From Lachnospiraceae bacterium (GTDB lineage: Bacteria; Bacillota; Clostridia; Lachnospirales; Lachnospiraceae), in NCBI GenBank assembly GCA_022845955.1, contig AP025576.1, forward strand, positions 2,914,001-2,978,000: DNA of 64,000 nt. Reading direction: 5' to 3'. The notes under the pieces were generated by a model. That model made no database searches. It was given only the letters and a program-made list of their open reading frames with translations, and was not told the DNA's origin. Positions within the stretch are counted from its first letter, which is position 1, and each line of letters begins with the position of its first letter. The translations under genes and the position numbers were made by a program. Positions 49,969-64,000 of this stretch are shown one piece after another.

Positions 49969-51309
49969 ATGGTTAACCGAGAAAAAATGTTGCTCCTGTG
50001 TGCAAAAATTGTGAGTGTTGTAATCGCCTTATTTATTATAATCAATTGTATGAAAGGGACCTTTTTAGTGGGCGGGCTCCTGCTGCTTACTTCCCTGATT
50101 TTGATTCTGCCTGTTTTCCTGGGGAGAAACCGGATACCGGAGGTTCCCCTTTGTGTTTTTTTCTGTGTGGGCCTGAATGTGATTGTGTTTATCGTCTGCC
50201 TGCTGGGAGGAGAAGCGGTTGCCAGTATTCCCATTTTCATCTGCGCGGGAACCATATCCGCAATCTTTTTTGAACCAAAACTGGTGAAAATAGGGTTCAC
50301 GGCGGCGATTCTTCTTTTTTCTGTCCAGACCGGCCTGCTGTGGCTGATTAACGGGAGCCTGCCCGTGGATGCCTTTACCTTGCTGGAATGCCTTTTGGGA
50401 ATGATCGTATGTGCCGTTCTTGTTTACCGCAGTGTATCCAATGGCGTGGCATATCTGGAAAAAGCAACGGAAAAAGAAAAGGAAAGTGAAAAACTGCTGT
50501 CCACCGTAAACCGGCAGCGTGAAGCGGAGAAAAAAGCGATGGAGCAGCAAAGATATACGCTTACCCGGGTGGACGAGGTTTCTTCCAGCATAATGGCAAA
50601 ATCGGGACGGCTGGCGGAAGAGGCGGATACTCTGGCTTCCGGGGCGACGGAACAGACGGATCTCATTAATGAGCTTTCATCTTCCATAAAGGATATTCTG
50701 CTCAAAATCAAGGAAACGGCCGATTATTCCCTGAAGGTGCGTTCCGAGTCCGAGGAAATGAGTTCCAATGTGGCGCTGGGAAGCCAGAAAATGAACGATA
50801 TGCTCAAAGCGATAGAGGATATTTATAACAGCTCCGTTTCGATAGAAAAAATCATCAAAACCATTGAAGATATTGCATCACAGACGAATATCCTGGCGTT
50901 GAATGCGGCGGTGGAAGCCGCGAGGGCCGGTACTGCCGGCAAGGGCTTCGCCGTGGTTGCGGATGAAGTCCGTAATCTGGCCGTGAAAAGCAGTGAGGCG
51001 GCCCAGAGCACCACGGAGCTTATCGGCACATGCCTCAATACGATAACAAACGGCAATAATATTGCCGGGGAAACGGCTTCCGCTTTGGAGAGCATACGCA
51101 GGAGTGTGGAGGAGGTGTCCTCCAAGACCGGACAGATTTCGGAAATGACAGAGGAACAGACGATTATGGTTACGGAGATCAACGACAGCATACAAAAAGT
51201 GATCTCTGTTATCCAGGCATCGGTTATGGCTGCGGAAAATACCGCGGATACCGGTAAGGCCCTGCAGACGGATGCGGATCTTCTCCGGGCGCTGGGGACA
51301 GGAAAGTAA
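49969..51309 (+). CDS. Methyl-accepting chemotaxis protein
   Basis: The ATG at 49969 (MVNREKM) follows GGAGAG; a TTG at 49954 lies inside the ribosome site. The 446-residue protein has five or six membrane helices packed in residues 8-155 and almost no external loop, so it probably senses within or near the membrane. The cytoplasmic signalling domain has the conserved hairpin tip [40 protein letters not shown] and adjoining methylation helices. No che or flagellar gene is nearby. Signals pass to CheA/CheW encoded elsewhere. Confidence 0.92.
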   Translation: MVNREKMLLLCAKIVSVVIALFIIINCMKGTFLVGGLLLLTSLILILPVFLGRNRIPEVPLCVFFCVGLNVIVFIVCLLGGEAVASIPIFICAGTISAIFFEPKLVKIGFTAAILLFSVQTGLLWLINGSLPVDAFTLLECLLGMIVCAVLVYRSVSNGVAYLEKATEKEKESEKLLSTVNRQREAEKKAMEQQRYTLTRVDEVSSSIMAKSGRLAEEADTLASGATEQTDLINELSSSIKDILLKIKETADYSLKVRSESEEMSSNVALGSQKMNDMLKAIEDIYNSSVSIEKIIKTIEDIASQTNILALNAAVEAARAGTAGKGFAVVADEVRNLAVKSSEAAQSTTELIGTCLNTITNGNNIAGETASALESIRRSVEEVSSKTGQISEMTEEQTIMVTEINDSIQKVISVIQASVMAAENTADTGKALQTDADLLRALGTGK

Positions 51310-51351
51310 CCCTTTCATTAAAATAGAATAACGCAGGAATCAACGGCCCGG

Positions 51352-51397
51352 AAGGCCGCAGGGGATTGGCATGGCCGGTTCTTCCTGCGGCCTTTTC
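51352..51397 (+). terminator. Terminator of the chemoreceptor gene
   Basis: AAGGCCGCAGG (51352-51362) pairs perfectly with CCTGCGGCCTT (51384-51394), followed by TTCC. Confidence 0.85.
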
Positions 51398-51458
51398 CTG
51401 TGGATGGAGAGAGGATGCTGATAGCAGGGAGATCTTGGCTGTTTTGCACAATTATCAG

Positions 51459-51487
51459 TTGCAACCATGTCCGTTCTGGGGCATAAT
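51459..51487 (+). promoter_or_regulatory. Promoter of the sugar-use operon
   Basis: TTGCAA (51459-51464), a 17-bp spacer and CATAAT (51482-51487) lie 66 bp before the symporter start. A TTGCA/TGCAA inverted repeat overlaps the -35 box and could be an operator. Confidence 0.65.
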
Positions 51488-51552
51488 GAATATAGATGCC
51501 AAAGGCAGCAGGAAGGACAGACGGTCCGCGGGGACAGCAAAGGGGGAGTTAA

Positions 51553-52938
51553 GTGAAACAGAATCGGAAACGCAACAAGTATACGTTCGGGTTAGGCACG
51601 ATAGGCAGGGATATGGTCTATTCCATGGTGAGCATGTACCTGATTTATTATCTTACGGACATTATAGAACTGCCCACATCCGCTTTGTGGTGGATAACGG
51701 TCATTGTTCTTTGTGCCCGTATTTTTGATGCGCTCAATGACCCGATCATGGGGGTGGTGGTGGATAATACCAGCACCCGGTTCGGAAAGTTCAAGCCATG
51801 GATAGCCCTGGGAGCGCTGCTTTCCGGGATGCTGACCGTGCTGCTTTTCACCGATTTCGGGCTTCGGGGGGCGGGGTATGTGGCGGTGTTTGCCCTGATT
51901 TATATAGCCTGGGGGCTTGCCTATACCGCTAACGACATTTCCTATTGGTCCATGCTGCCCTCTCTGAGCCTGGAGCAAAAAGAAAGAGAGCAGATTGGTG
52001 CGGTGGCGAGAATTTGTGCCAATGTGGGCCTGTTCTTTGTGGTGGCGGGTATTGTACCCATTACTACGGCGCTGGGCAATGTCCTCGGCAGCATGCAGAA
52101 GGGGTATTTCGCTTTTTCCCTGCTGGTGGTGGGGATCATGTGGGCGGGCCAGTGCATTACGCTTGCCGGTGTCAGGGAACCGCGGGAGCTTGTGGCACAG
52201 AACAGCCATACCAGCCTGAAGGAGCTTCTGAAGGTGATCTTCGGTAATGACCAGCTATTGTATACGGCGGTGTCCATGGCCTTATTCATGATAGGCTATA
52301 CCACCACCACGAGCTTCGGCCTTTATTTTTTCAAGTATGCCTATGGGGATGAAGGGATGTATTCTATTTTTGCGCTGATTCTGGGCGTTTCCCAGATTGC
52401 GGCCCTGGCGGTGTTCCCCCGGGTCAGCCGTTATTTTGAGCGCAGGACCCTGTACGCCTTTTCCACCGGACTGGTGGTTGCGGGTTATGTGATTTTTTTC
52501 TTTGCCCCGCTTACCACCATGCTGTTTATCGGCATTGCGGGAGTGCTTCTTTTTATCGGGCAGGCATTTATCCAGCTGATGATGCTGATGTTTCTGGCGG
52601 ATACGGTGGAATACGGCTTTTGGAAATCCGGAAGGCGCAACGACAGCATTACCTTTTCCCTCCAGCCGTTCATCAATAAAATGGGAGGAGCCGTTGCCAG
52701 CGGTGTCGTGAGCGCAACCGTCATACTTTCGGGAATCAAGGATGCGCAGGATGCCTCCCAGGTGACGCCCCGGGGGCTGCTTATGATGAAAACTGCCATG
52801 ATGATCTTCCCTTTGCTGTGTATCCTTGCAGGTTTCCTGCTATACCTGAAAAAATATAAAATAGACAGCAGCCTGTATGCCCGGATCCTGAAGGAACTGA
52901 AGGAACGGGGAGATATCCGCACAGAGGAAGGAGAGTAA
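51553..52938 (+). CDS. GPH-family sugar:cation symporter
   Basis: The start is GTG at 51553 behind GGGGGAG. The 461-residue protein has twelve hydrophobic segments and family blocks FGLGTIGRDMVYSMVSMYLIYYLTDI, RIFDALNDPIMGVVVDNTSTRFGKFKPWIALG and YTANDISYWSMLPSLS, typical of the glycoside-pentoside-hexuronide symporters (MelB, LacS group). It lacks the IIA-like tail of LacS. It brings a glycoside into the cell with Na+ or H+. The GH13 gene begins 3 bp after its stop. Confidence 0.9.
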   Translation: MKQNRKRNKYTFGLGTIGRDMVYSMVSMYLIYYLTDIIELPTSALWWITVIVLCARIFDALNDPIMGVVVDNTSTRFGKFKPWIALGALLSGMLTVLLFTDFGLRGAGYVAVFALIYIAWGLAYTANDISYWSMLPSLSLEQKEREQIGAVARICANVGLFFVVAGIVPITTALGNVLGSMQKGYFAFSLLVVGIMWAGQCITLAGVREPRELVAQNSHTSLKELLKVIFGNDQLLYTAVSMALFMIGYTTTTSFGLYFFKYAYGDEGMYSIFALILGVSQIAALAVFPRVSRYFERRTLYAFSTGLVVAGYVIFFFAPLTTMLFIGIAGVLLFIGQAFIQLMMLMFLADTVEYGFWKSGRRNDSITFSLQPFINKMGGAVASGVVSATVILSGIKDAQDASQVTPRGLLMMKTAMMIFPLLCILAGFLLYLKKYKIDSSLYARILKELKERGDIRTEEGE

Positions 52939-52941
52939 GGC

Positions 52942-58054
<5,113 letters not shown>

Positions 58055-58060
58055 TCTGAA

Positions 58061-58097
58061 AGCAGCCGCCAGGGAAGGCTCCCCGCGGCTGCTTATT
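58061..58097 (+). terminator. Terminator of the sugar operon
   Basis: AGCAGCCGC (58061-58069) pairs perfectly with GCGGCTGCT (58085-58093), followed by TATTTTC. Between here and 58165 two further GC-rich stems occur: GTGCC/GGCAC and GCGCCC/GGGCGC. Confidence 0.8.
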
Positions 58098-58165
58098 TTC
58101 TGTGTGCCGGCTGGCACGCATACGCCAATGGACATACATGCGCCCGGCGGGCGCGTATCTGACGG

Positions 58166-59053
58166 TCAGGTCATGGATGCTTTATATATTTCATCGATGG
58201 AACGTTTCAGTACGGCATTGAATTCCTCATCCGTCTGCTGCTTCTGCAGCCCGGCGGTGAGGGCGCGGGAGAAACTGGCTATCAGGCCATGGTTCCTTGC
58301 AAGCCGCTGATTGGCTTCTATCTGGCTGTAACCGCCGGACAGCGCCACCACACGGACCACATGAGGATCCTCCATGAGCTCCTGATAAAAATCATCAACG
58401 GAAGGGATGGTAAGCTTGAACATCAGCTTACTATCCGGATCCAGACCGTCAAGATGGGCAAGAAGCTCCTTTTTCAGCAGCTTTTCGCTGTTTTCCTTGT
58501 CCGGGATAAAAATATCCACTTCCGGCTCCAGAATCGGGACCAGGCCGGCACGGGCGATGCGGCAGCCGATTTCAAACTGCTGATCCACGACTTTTTTTAT
58601 CCCGTACGGATCCGCCGCTTTGATAACCGAACGCATTTTTGTACCGAAAATATGCTTTTCTTCCGCCCGTTTCAGCAGATCCTCCAGATTGAGGATAGGC
58701 TTCATGACGCGGACCCCGTTTTCCTGTTCCGCCAGGCCCTTATCTACCTTCAGGATTGGAAGGATCCCTTTTTCCTCCCACAGATAATCCGCGGTATCTT
58801 TCCCTTCAATCTGCCGCTCCATGGTATTTTCGAAAAGAATAGCTCCCAGGATATGTTCGCAGGTAAAGGCCGGGCTGGTTATAATACGTGTTCTCATCTC
58901 ATGGATAAGAGAATACATTTCTTCATCGCCGTGATAAGACCCATCCGGAATCCCATAGAGCCGGAGAGCCTTCGGCGTGCTTCCGCCGCTCTGATCCAGT
59001 GCGGCAATAAATCCGTTCCCCTGTTGCATCCGACAGAATTGTTTCTGATCCAT
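58166..59053 (-). CDS. fda: Class I fructose-bisphosphate aldolase
   Basis: The start at 59053 (MDQKQFCRMQQGNGFIAALDQSGGSTPKAL) has GGGGGAG ahead. The 295-residue protein matches the class I aldolases of Gram-positive bacteria: ALDQSGGSTPKAL, TSPAFTCEHILGAILFENTM, GILPILKVDKGLAEQ with a conserved Lys, IARAGLVPILEPEVDI, and MFKLTIPSV with the likely Schiff-base Lys, then VVALSGGYSQIEAN. It splits fructose 1,6-bisphosphate into two triose phosphates in glycolysis. It stands alone with its own promoter. Confidence 0.9.
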   Translation of the reverse strand: MDQKQFCRMQQGNGFIAALDQSGGSTPKALRLYGIPDGSYHGDEEMYSLIHEMRTRIITSPAFTCEHILGAILFENTMERQIEGKDTADYLWEEKGILPILKVDKGLAEQENGVRVMKPILNLEDLLKRAEEKHIFGTKMRSVIKAADPYGIKKVVDQQFEIGCRIARAGLVPILEPEVDIFIPDKENSEKLLKKELLAHLDGLDPDSKLMFKLTIPSVDDFYQELMEDPHVVRVVALSGGYSQIEANQRLARNHGLIASFSRALTAGLQKQQTDEEFNAVLKRSIDEIYKASMT

Positions 59054-59169
59054 ATATGCTCCCCCTTTTCGTAATTGTCCCGGCGGCAGCACGGAAGCGG
59101 TATGCCGGTTTGGCAGACGGCTTCCTAAGCTGGATACCGGTGTTCCCTTTAAAGTTTCTTTATAGTTCT

Positions 59170-59175
59170 ATTATA
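59170..59175 (-). promoter_or_regulatory. -10 box of the aldolase gene
   Basis: TATAAT on the minus strand (59175-59170), about 115 bp before the aldolase ATG. A matching -35 box is not clear. Confidence 0.5.
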
Positions 59176-59253
59176 CTACGATATAAGGCGGAAAGCTATG
59201 CACAAGTGCAGTATAACCGCGGTTTCCCGGCGGAAAAGCCGGATACAATAGCG

Positions 59254-59289
59254 GAAGGCCCCGCAAGTACGGGACCTTCACTTTTTTGT
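59254..59289 (+). terminator. Orphan plus-strand intrinsic terminator
   Basis: GAAGGCCCCG (59254-59263) pairs with CGGGACCTTC (59270-59279, one mismatch), followed by ACTTTTTTG. No plus-strand gene lies upstream, so a short RNA starting near 59180 is possible. Confidence 0.55.
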
Positions 59290-59577
59290 CTATATTATAA
59301 TTGAGCAACAGAACCGCATCACAATGCCTGACTAACACGATTCTGTGTTCCCTTCAATTTGTTATTATCATATCCTAAAAATGTGACAAAACTATGTACA
59401 CTTTCATAAGAAATCATAAAAAAATACCGAAAGAATTTAGAAATATTTTGGAATGTAAGGATTGGATTTGTCATAGATGGCGGAAAAGAATACGCGGATG
59501 GAAGCAAAAGGGCGGGACTGCCCGGAAAAGCAGCCCCGTCCTTTGTGATCCGGGATTTTCATTAGCGTCACCGGCCC
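59290..59577. other. A/T-rich gap without a gene
   Basis: No convincing reading frame is seen between the orphan terminator and the end of feoB. The stretch may hold a distal promoter for the aldolase (TATAAT-like sequence on the minus strand near 59298). Confidence 0.5.
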
Positions 59578-61722
59578 CTACGAAAAAAGCAGGCGGGCAG
59601 CGGTGGTAAATAAAAAGCAGATTAGGATTCCGCAAACAGTGGGAAGCAGAAAAGAAAGAAGGGTCCATTTCAGACTTCCCGTTTCCTTTTTGATTGTGAG
59701 ACAAGTGGTGGCACATGGCCAATGCATCAGAGAGAACAAAATCGTGCTCACGGCGGTTATCCAGGTCCAGCCGTTTGCCGTAAAAAGCAGCAGCAGCTGC
59801 GCGCCTTCTATTTCAATCAGACTGCCTCCGGCCATATAGGTCATGATGATGATAGGGACAACGATTTCATTGGCCGGAAGTCCCAGAAGAAAGCCGGTAA
59901 GGATACAGCCGTCCATCCCGATGGCCCTGGCAAAGGGATCCAGTAAGCCGGTAAGGGAGTTAAGAAGCGTGGTCTGGTTTTGCAAACGAATATTGGCCAG
60001 AAGCCAGATGATCAGACCGGCGGGGGCTGCTGAAACCATGGCGCGTCCAAGGACCTTTATGGTACGATCCACAATACTTCTTACAATTACCTTTAGTATC
60101 TGTGGTTTCCGGTAGGGAGGCATCTCCAGCGTGAAGGAGGAGGGGACTCCCTTTAACAGGGTGGCCGACAGCAGCCTGGAAACCAGAAGTGTCATAAAAA
60201 CGCCCAGGACGATTATACCTACCAGAATGCAGGCGCCCAGGAAAGACCCGTAAAAGCCTCCTGCCCCTCCGATCAGGAACAGGGTGATAATGGATATTAT
60301 GGTGGGAAAACGGCCATTGCAGGGAACAAAATTGTTGGTAAGGATAGCGATAAGCCGTTCCCTGGGGGAGTCTATAATCCGGCATCCGGTAACCCCCGCC
60401 GCATTGCAGCCAAACCCCATGCACATCGTAAGAGCCTGTTTGCCGCAGGCGGAACAATTTTTAAAACACCGATCCAGGTTGAAAGCAACCCGGGGCAGAT
60501 AACCGAAGTCCTCCAGTAAGGTAAACAACGGGAAAAAAATAGCCATGGGAGGCAGCATGACGGAAACCACCCATGCGATAACCCGGTATACGCCGTGTAC
60601 CAGCAGCCCGGTCAGGGCGCCGGGAATGCCTGCCGCAGTAAATAACGCGGCCAGCTGATCCTCCAGTCTGAAAAGAAACGTTGCCAGCAGGGCGGACGGG
60701 TAGTTGGCGCCTGTTATGGTAATCCAGAAGATCCCCAGAAGGAGCAGCAGCATAATAGGGAAACCGGTGACTCTGCTTGTAAATATATGATCCAGCCTCC
60801 GGTCGGTTTTGTCACAGCCTTCTTCCGGATAGAACACAACACCGCGGCATAACCGCTCGGCTGTCCGGACAAAAGCCGCAGCCAGATCGTCGTGAAGCTG
60901 TTCCCGGCTGATTCCCCGGTTCCGAAGAAACGCATGGATTTCCTCCAGTGTAACGGATATTTCAGGCTCGGCAGCAGGATCCAGATCCAGTCCGGCCTTG
61001 AGAGACATCAGCAGGTTTTCATTAGCATCCAGCAGACGTGCGGCAAGCCAGCGTGGGGAAGGCAGAGAGGCTGTTTCTCCTCCCCGTGCGGCATAAAGCT
61101 TTTTTATACGGGGTACAAGAAGGGAGAGGGCTTCTTCCACATATTCCGGATACACGACCAGAGGATAATTCCTGCTGTCCGGATTCCCGGAAGCTGCCGC
61201 AAGTCCGGGCAAGACAGGGGGGAAAAGTGTTTCCTCCAGATTTTCCAGCAGATCCTCAAGGCCTTTATTGCTGCGTGCGGCGGCACCTGTCACCGGGACA
61301 TGAAGCCGGGATGCCAGCAGGGGAAGATCCAGCCTTATTTTTTTCTTTTTTGCTTCATCCAGCAAATTGACGCATACCAGTACCGGCCGGCCGGCTTCTA
61401 TGATCTGCAGGACCAGGTTCAAGTTGCGTTCCAGACAGGTGGCATCGCAGACTACGATAACCGCGTCCGGTTCACGGAAGCAGATGAAATCCCTTGCGAT
61501 TTCCTCTTCTGCCGAATGGGCCATGAGGGAATAGCAGCCGGGTATATCCACAAGTGTATAACAATGCTCGTGGAAGGTACAGGTTCCCCTGGCATTAAGG
61601 ACGGTCTTGCCGGGCCAGTTGCCTGTATGCTGCTTCAGGCCGGTAAGGGCATTGAAAATCGTGCTTTTTCCCACATTGGGATTCCCGGCCAGGGCGATGG
61701 TTGCAGAAGACTTATCGGTCAT
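59578..61722 (-). CDS. feoB: Ferrous iron transporter FeoB
   Basis: The 714-residue protein has an N-terminal G domain with GNPNVGKSTIFNALTG (G1), TVLNARG, DIPGCYSL (G3) and VNLLDEA (G4 of NxxD type), then a helical GDI domain. The membrane domain has two Gate repeats (PLFTLLEDFGYLPRVAFNLD with CGKQALTMCMGFGCNAAGVTGCRI; LPANEIVVPIIIMTYM). It imports Fe2+ across the cytoplasmic membrane. Its ATG lies 11 bp inside the end of feoA, so the two are coupled. A C-terminal FeoC-like part is absent. Confidence 0.96.
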   Translation of the reverse strand: MTDKSSATIALAGNPNVGKSTIFNALTGLKQHTGNWPGKTVLNARGTCTFHEHCYTLVDIPGCYSLMAHSAEEEIARDFICFREPDAVIVVCDATCLERNLNLVLQIIEAGRPVLVCVNLLDEAKKKKIRLDLPLLASRLHVPVTGAAARSNKGLEDLLENLEETLFPPVLPGLAAASGNPDSRNYPLVVYPEYVEEALSLLVPRIKKLYAARGGETASLPSPRWLAARLLDANENLLMSLKAGLDLDPAAEPEISVTLEEIHAFLRNRGISREQLHDDLAAAFVRTAERLCRGVVFYPEEGCDKTDRRLDHIFTSRVTGFPIMLLLLLGIFWITITGANYPSALLATFLFRLEDQLAALFTAAGIPGALTGLLVHGVYRVIAWVVSVMLPPMAIFFPLFTLLEDFGYLPRVAFNLDRCFKNCSACGKQALTMCMGFGCNAAGVTGCRIIDSPRERLIAILTNNFVPCNGRFPTIISIITLFLIGGAGGFYGSFLGACILVGIIVLGVFMTLLVSRLLSATLLKGVPSSFTLEMPPYRKPQILKVIVRSIVDRTIKVLGRAMVSAAPAGLIIWLLANIRLQNQTTLLNSLTGLLDPFARAIGMDGCILTGFLLGLPANEIVVPIIIMTYMAGGSLIEIEGAQLLLLFTANGWTWITAVSTILFSLMHWPCATTCLTIKKETGSLKWTLLSFLLPTVCGILICFLFTTAARLLFS

Positions 61723-61963
61723 GGGAACCCCCCTTTTTCAAAAGGATATGGCCGGCATCCTCCTCACGCAGGGCGATAACCGCTTCCCGTATCCGATATG
61801 CGGTGGGATCGCCCAATGGGCTTCGCTGGAGGCAGGTTACGGTGGTTCCGGGGATGAAGCCCATATCCTGAAGCCTCCTCCGCATTTCCCCCTGTGCCGT
61901 CAATTGGGTGATTACGGCTGAAAGGCCGGGAGACAGCCGTGACAGCGAGAATGTTTCCGTCAT
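61712..61963 (-). CDS. feoA: Ferrous iron transport protein FeoA
   Basis: An 83-residue SH3-like protein, with SRLSPGLSAVITQL, RRRLQDMGFIPGTTVTCLQRSPLGDPTAYRIREAVIALREEDAGHIL, the standard FeoA sequence. It assists FeoB at the membrane. AGGAGG lies before the ATG. The 270-bp gap upstream has an inverted repeat, CTCCAG (61993-61998) and CTGGAG (62010-62015). I could not recognise a Fur-type box with confidence. Confidence 0.94.
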   Translation of the reverse strand: MTETFSLSRLSPGLSAVITQLTAQGEMRRRLQDMGFIPGTTVTCLQRSPLGDPTAYRIREAVIALREEDAGHILLKKGGSHDR

Positions 61964-62234
61964 ATGTTTCCTCCTTTTTTGCTGCCGGAGGACTCCAGGC
62001 GGACGGTTGCTGGAGCAGAGAGTACAAACTGAATATAGGCCTCCGACGTATCATTCCAATTTAATATATGCAGGGGAAAAGATTGCGTGCTTTTGCCGGA
62101 CCCGGAAGAGATAGAAACGGGAGCGCCGGTCTCCAGTGGAAATAATGGGCACTATGGGATAAAAAAACGGGAAGGGGTTGGCATTTCCTGAAATATAAGA
62201 TAAAGTAAAAGTTAGAGAAAGGAGTAAAGAAGAA

Positions 62235-63701
62235 ATGGGTAAGGAGAAAAAAAGGAAAAACATAGTGCTGCTGATGACGGATCAGCTGAGAGGGGATTGT
62301 ATGGGCTGCGCGGGCCATCCGGATGTAAAGACACCTTATCTGGATACCCTGGCTTCCAAAGGAATGCGCTTTACCAATGCCTACTCGGCATGCCCTTCCT
62401 GTGTGCCGGCCAGGGCGGCGCTGCACACGGGGCTGACCCAGGAATCCCACAGACGGGTGGGCTACTCGGATGGTATTGCGTGGCGGTATCCCTCAACAAT
62501 GGCAGGGGAACTGACAAAAGCGGGCTATTATACCCAGTGCGTGGGGAAAATGCATGTGGATCCGCTGCGTAACTATCTGGGGTTCTGCCATGTGGAGCTG
62601 CATGACGGTTACCTTCATTATTACCGGGATCCGGAGATAGCCTACCGGGAAAACCAGAAGCAGGCCGATGATTATTTTCATTGGCTGAAGCAGGAAAAGG
62701 GAATTGACTGTGATGTGACAGACACCGGACTGGAGTGCAATTCCTGGGTGGCAAGACCATGGATTTACGAAGAAAAATACCATCCGACCAATTGGGTCAC
62801 GGATCGTTCCATCGATTTTCTGCGCAGAAGGGATCCGGATATGCCTTTTTTCCTTTTTGCCTCTTATCTCCGTCCGCATCCCCCGTTCGATGCACCCCAG
62901 TGCTATTTTGATATGTACAGGGGAAAGGAACTTACGCCCCCGGCTGTAGGAGACTGGTGCGGGGAAGAAGCGCTTCGTGAACGGGGAAGGATCTTCGATT
63001 CGGATACCGGTCCGCTGGATCCGGAACTGATCCGCGAAATGCAGATTGGCTATTATGCCTGCGTAACCCATCTGGATCATCAGATAGGACGGCTCCTGCA
63101 GGCCCTGATTGAAAATAAGCTGTATGAGGATACGATCATTCTGTTTGTTTCCGACCACGGGGAGCTTTTAGGCGATCATCATCTGTTCCGGAAAAGCCGC
63201 GCTTACCAGGGCAGCAGCCGGGTACCGTTCCTCCTTTCCGGCGGCGGTTTTACTCCCGGCAAAGCGGGAAGCGTCAGCAGGGAGCTGGTGGAGCTGCGGG
63301 ATGTGATGCCTACGGTGCTGGAGGCAGCAGGCGTCCCGATCCCGGACAGCGTGGAAGGTATCAGCCTGTGGAACACCGCGCAGGAAGAGGACGGCACCGT
63401 GCCCCGGGAATATCTTCACGGAGAGCATGCCCTGGGTATGGCCTCCAGCCAGTGGATCATCACCCGGGAGGAAAAGTATATCTGGTATTCCCAGACGGGT
63501 GAAGAACAGTATTTCCGGATCGATGAGGATGAAAACGAACTTCATAACCTGATTCACGAGGAGGCCTGCCGGGAACGGGTGGATGCCCTGCGTGCCCTGC
63601 TGATCCGGGAGCTGGAAGGCAGAGAAGAAGGCTTCGTACAGGAGGGCAGGCTGGTAACCGGATGCGAACCCATTGTCTGGCTGACAAAGGATCGGCTATG
63701 A
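62235..63701 (+). CDS. Sulfatase (formylglycine-dependent, Cys type)
   Basis: The 488-residue protein starts NIVLLMTDQLRGDCMG with a metal-binding Asp at D16. It carries CPSCVPARAALHTG with the C-x-P-x-R signature (Cys56 to be converted to formylglycine). Later YTQCVGKMH, FFLFASYLRPHPPF and LFVSDHGELLGDHHLFRKS supply further active-site residues. There is no signal peptide, so it acts in the cytosol, which fits maturation by an anaerobic radical SAM enzyme encoded elsewhere. Substrates may be sulfated sugars. AAAGGAG precedes the ATG. Confidence 0.92.
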   Translation: MGKEKKRKNIVLLMTDQLRGDCMGCAGHPDVKTPYLDTLASKGMRFTNAYSACPSCVPARAALHTGLTQESHRRVGYSDGIAWRYPSTMAGELTKAGYYTQCVGKMHVDPLRNYLGFCHVELHDGYLHYYRDPEIAYRENQKQADDYFHWLKQEKGIDCDVTDTGLECNSWVARPWIYEEKYHPTNWVTDRSIDFLRRRDPDMPFFLFASYLRPHPPFDAPQCYFDMYRGKELTPPAVGDWCGEEALRERGRIFDSDTGPLDPELIREMQIGYYACVTHLDHQIGRLLQALIENKLYEDTIILFVSDHGELLGDHHLFRKSRAYQGSSRVPFLLSGGGFTPGKAGSVSRELVELRDVMPTVLEAAGVPIPDSVEGISLWNTAQEEDGTVPREYLHGEHALGMASSQWIITREEKYIWYSQTGEEQYFRIDEDENELHNLIHEEACRERVDALRALLIRELEGREEGFVQEGRLVTGCEPIVWLTKDRL

Positions 63702-63702
63702 A

Positions 63703-63731
63703 TTGACAACTTCTTAAGAAAATGATACATT
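63703..63731 (+). promoter_or_regulatory. Promoter of the lysyl-tRNA synthetase gene
   Basis: TTGACA (63703-63708), a 17-bp spacer and TACATT (63726-63731) form a promoter starting right after the sulfatase stop. The leader is too short for a T-box. Confidence 0.75.
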
Positions 63732-63786
63732 AAAACTCAGTATATCAGCATTAAAAAAAGAAAAATCTGAGAGGTACAAGAAAATT

Positions 63787-64000
63787 ATGCATTGGTCTGA
63801 CAGAATTGCGCAGGAAATTATCAGGCGCCGTCCTGATAAAGAGGAATATGTATGTGCGGCAGGTATCAGCCCTTCCGGTTCCATCCATATTGGAAATTTC
63901 AGAGATATCGCTACCAGCTATTTTGTGGTAAAAGCGTTGAGACGCCAGGGAAAGAAAGCAAAGCTTCTTTTTTCCTGGGATGAATTTGACAGACTCCGTA
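63787..64000 (+). CDS. lysS: Class I lysyl-tRNA synthetase (start; cut by window edge)
   Basis: The visible 71 residues read MHWSDRIAQEIIRRRPDKEEYVCAAGISPSGSIHIGNFRDIATSYFVVKALRRQGKKAKLLFSWDEFDRLR. SGSIHIGNFRD is the HIGH motif of class I synthetases, and the whole start matches class I (archaeal-type) LysRS, not the class II enzyme common in bacteria. It charges tRNA-Lys. AGAGG precedes the ATG. The gene continues beyond the window. Confidence 0.9.
   Translation, partial: MHWSDRIAQEIIRRRPDKEEYVCAAGISPSGSIHIGNFRDIATSYFVVKALRRQGKKAKLLFSWDEFDRLR

Noticed and set aside
63732..63786. T-box leader before the lysyl-tRNA synthetase gene
   Set aside because: The leader after the promoter is only about 50 bases and has no specifier loop or T-box sequence.

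Overview
The window reads as the chromosome of a Gram-positive anaerobe of the Bacillota, most likely a gut Lachnospiraceae. The signs are strong AGGAGG-type ribosome sites on nearly every gene, TTGACA/TATAAT promoters, a class I lysyl-tRNA synthetase, a yjdF RNA leader, a GPH sugar symporter with GH13/GH2 glycosidases, a sulfatase, and Tn4451-like TnpV/TnpW/large serine recombinase modules. The species call is an inference. No rRNA, tRNA or CRISPR array was seen.

Left host part (1-8944): the end of a phosphotransferase-like gene, a DUF4037-type protein and a toroid-repeat protein in one operon; a MerR/TetR pair in which the TetR operator occurs twice and precedes a lipoprotein gene with a long hairpin leader; a zinc-ribbon protein; a WYL regulator divergent from an isochorismatase-like hydrolase; an AraC regulator; and yjdF behind its riboswitch.

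Mobile part (8943-36524): an outer element of about 27.6 kb sits in the loop of the yjdF transcription terminator, directly at the yjdF stop codon. Its termini are imperfect inverted repeats sharing a 12-bp identical core. It carries TnpV, a two-component system with a target gene that has four GGAA boxes phased at exactly 11 bp, a MATE pump with a cytidylate-kinase-like protein behind two attenuator-like terminators, a TetR-controlled heterodimeric ABC exporter, a hairpin-rich segment, a ribbon-helix-helix protein, TnpW and a large serine recombinase. That recombinase gene is split after codon 37 by a second, inner element of about 13.9 kb (21000-34932). Joining the two pieces across a shared CA dinucleotide restores one uninterrupted 540-residue recombinase. 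The inner element has its own TnpV, TnpW and recombinase, a MOBQ-type oriT and MobA/MobL relaxase, an operon of a sigma-region-4-like protein, DUF6429, DUF6076 and RhuM, a LemA/DUF3137/DUF1266 cargo operon and two unrecognised genes. In both elements the candidate crossover dinucleotide lies at the same distance from a G-x-x-AAGG terminal motif.

Right host part (36525-64000): DUF2461 protein and an ECF-like sigma factor; a membrane diguanylate cyclase; a GH106-like glycosidase with a cre-type operator; carB without a neighbouring carA and with a structured leader; a radical SAM protein; a PadR-MATE pair with two palindromic operators; a chemoreceptor; a sugar operon (GPH symporter, GH13, GH2); a class I aldolase; feoAB; a sulfatase; and the start of class I lysyl-tRNA synthetase.
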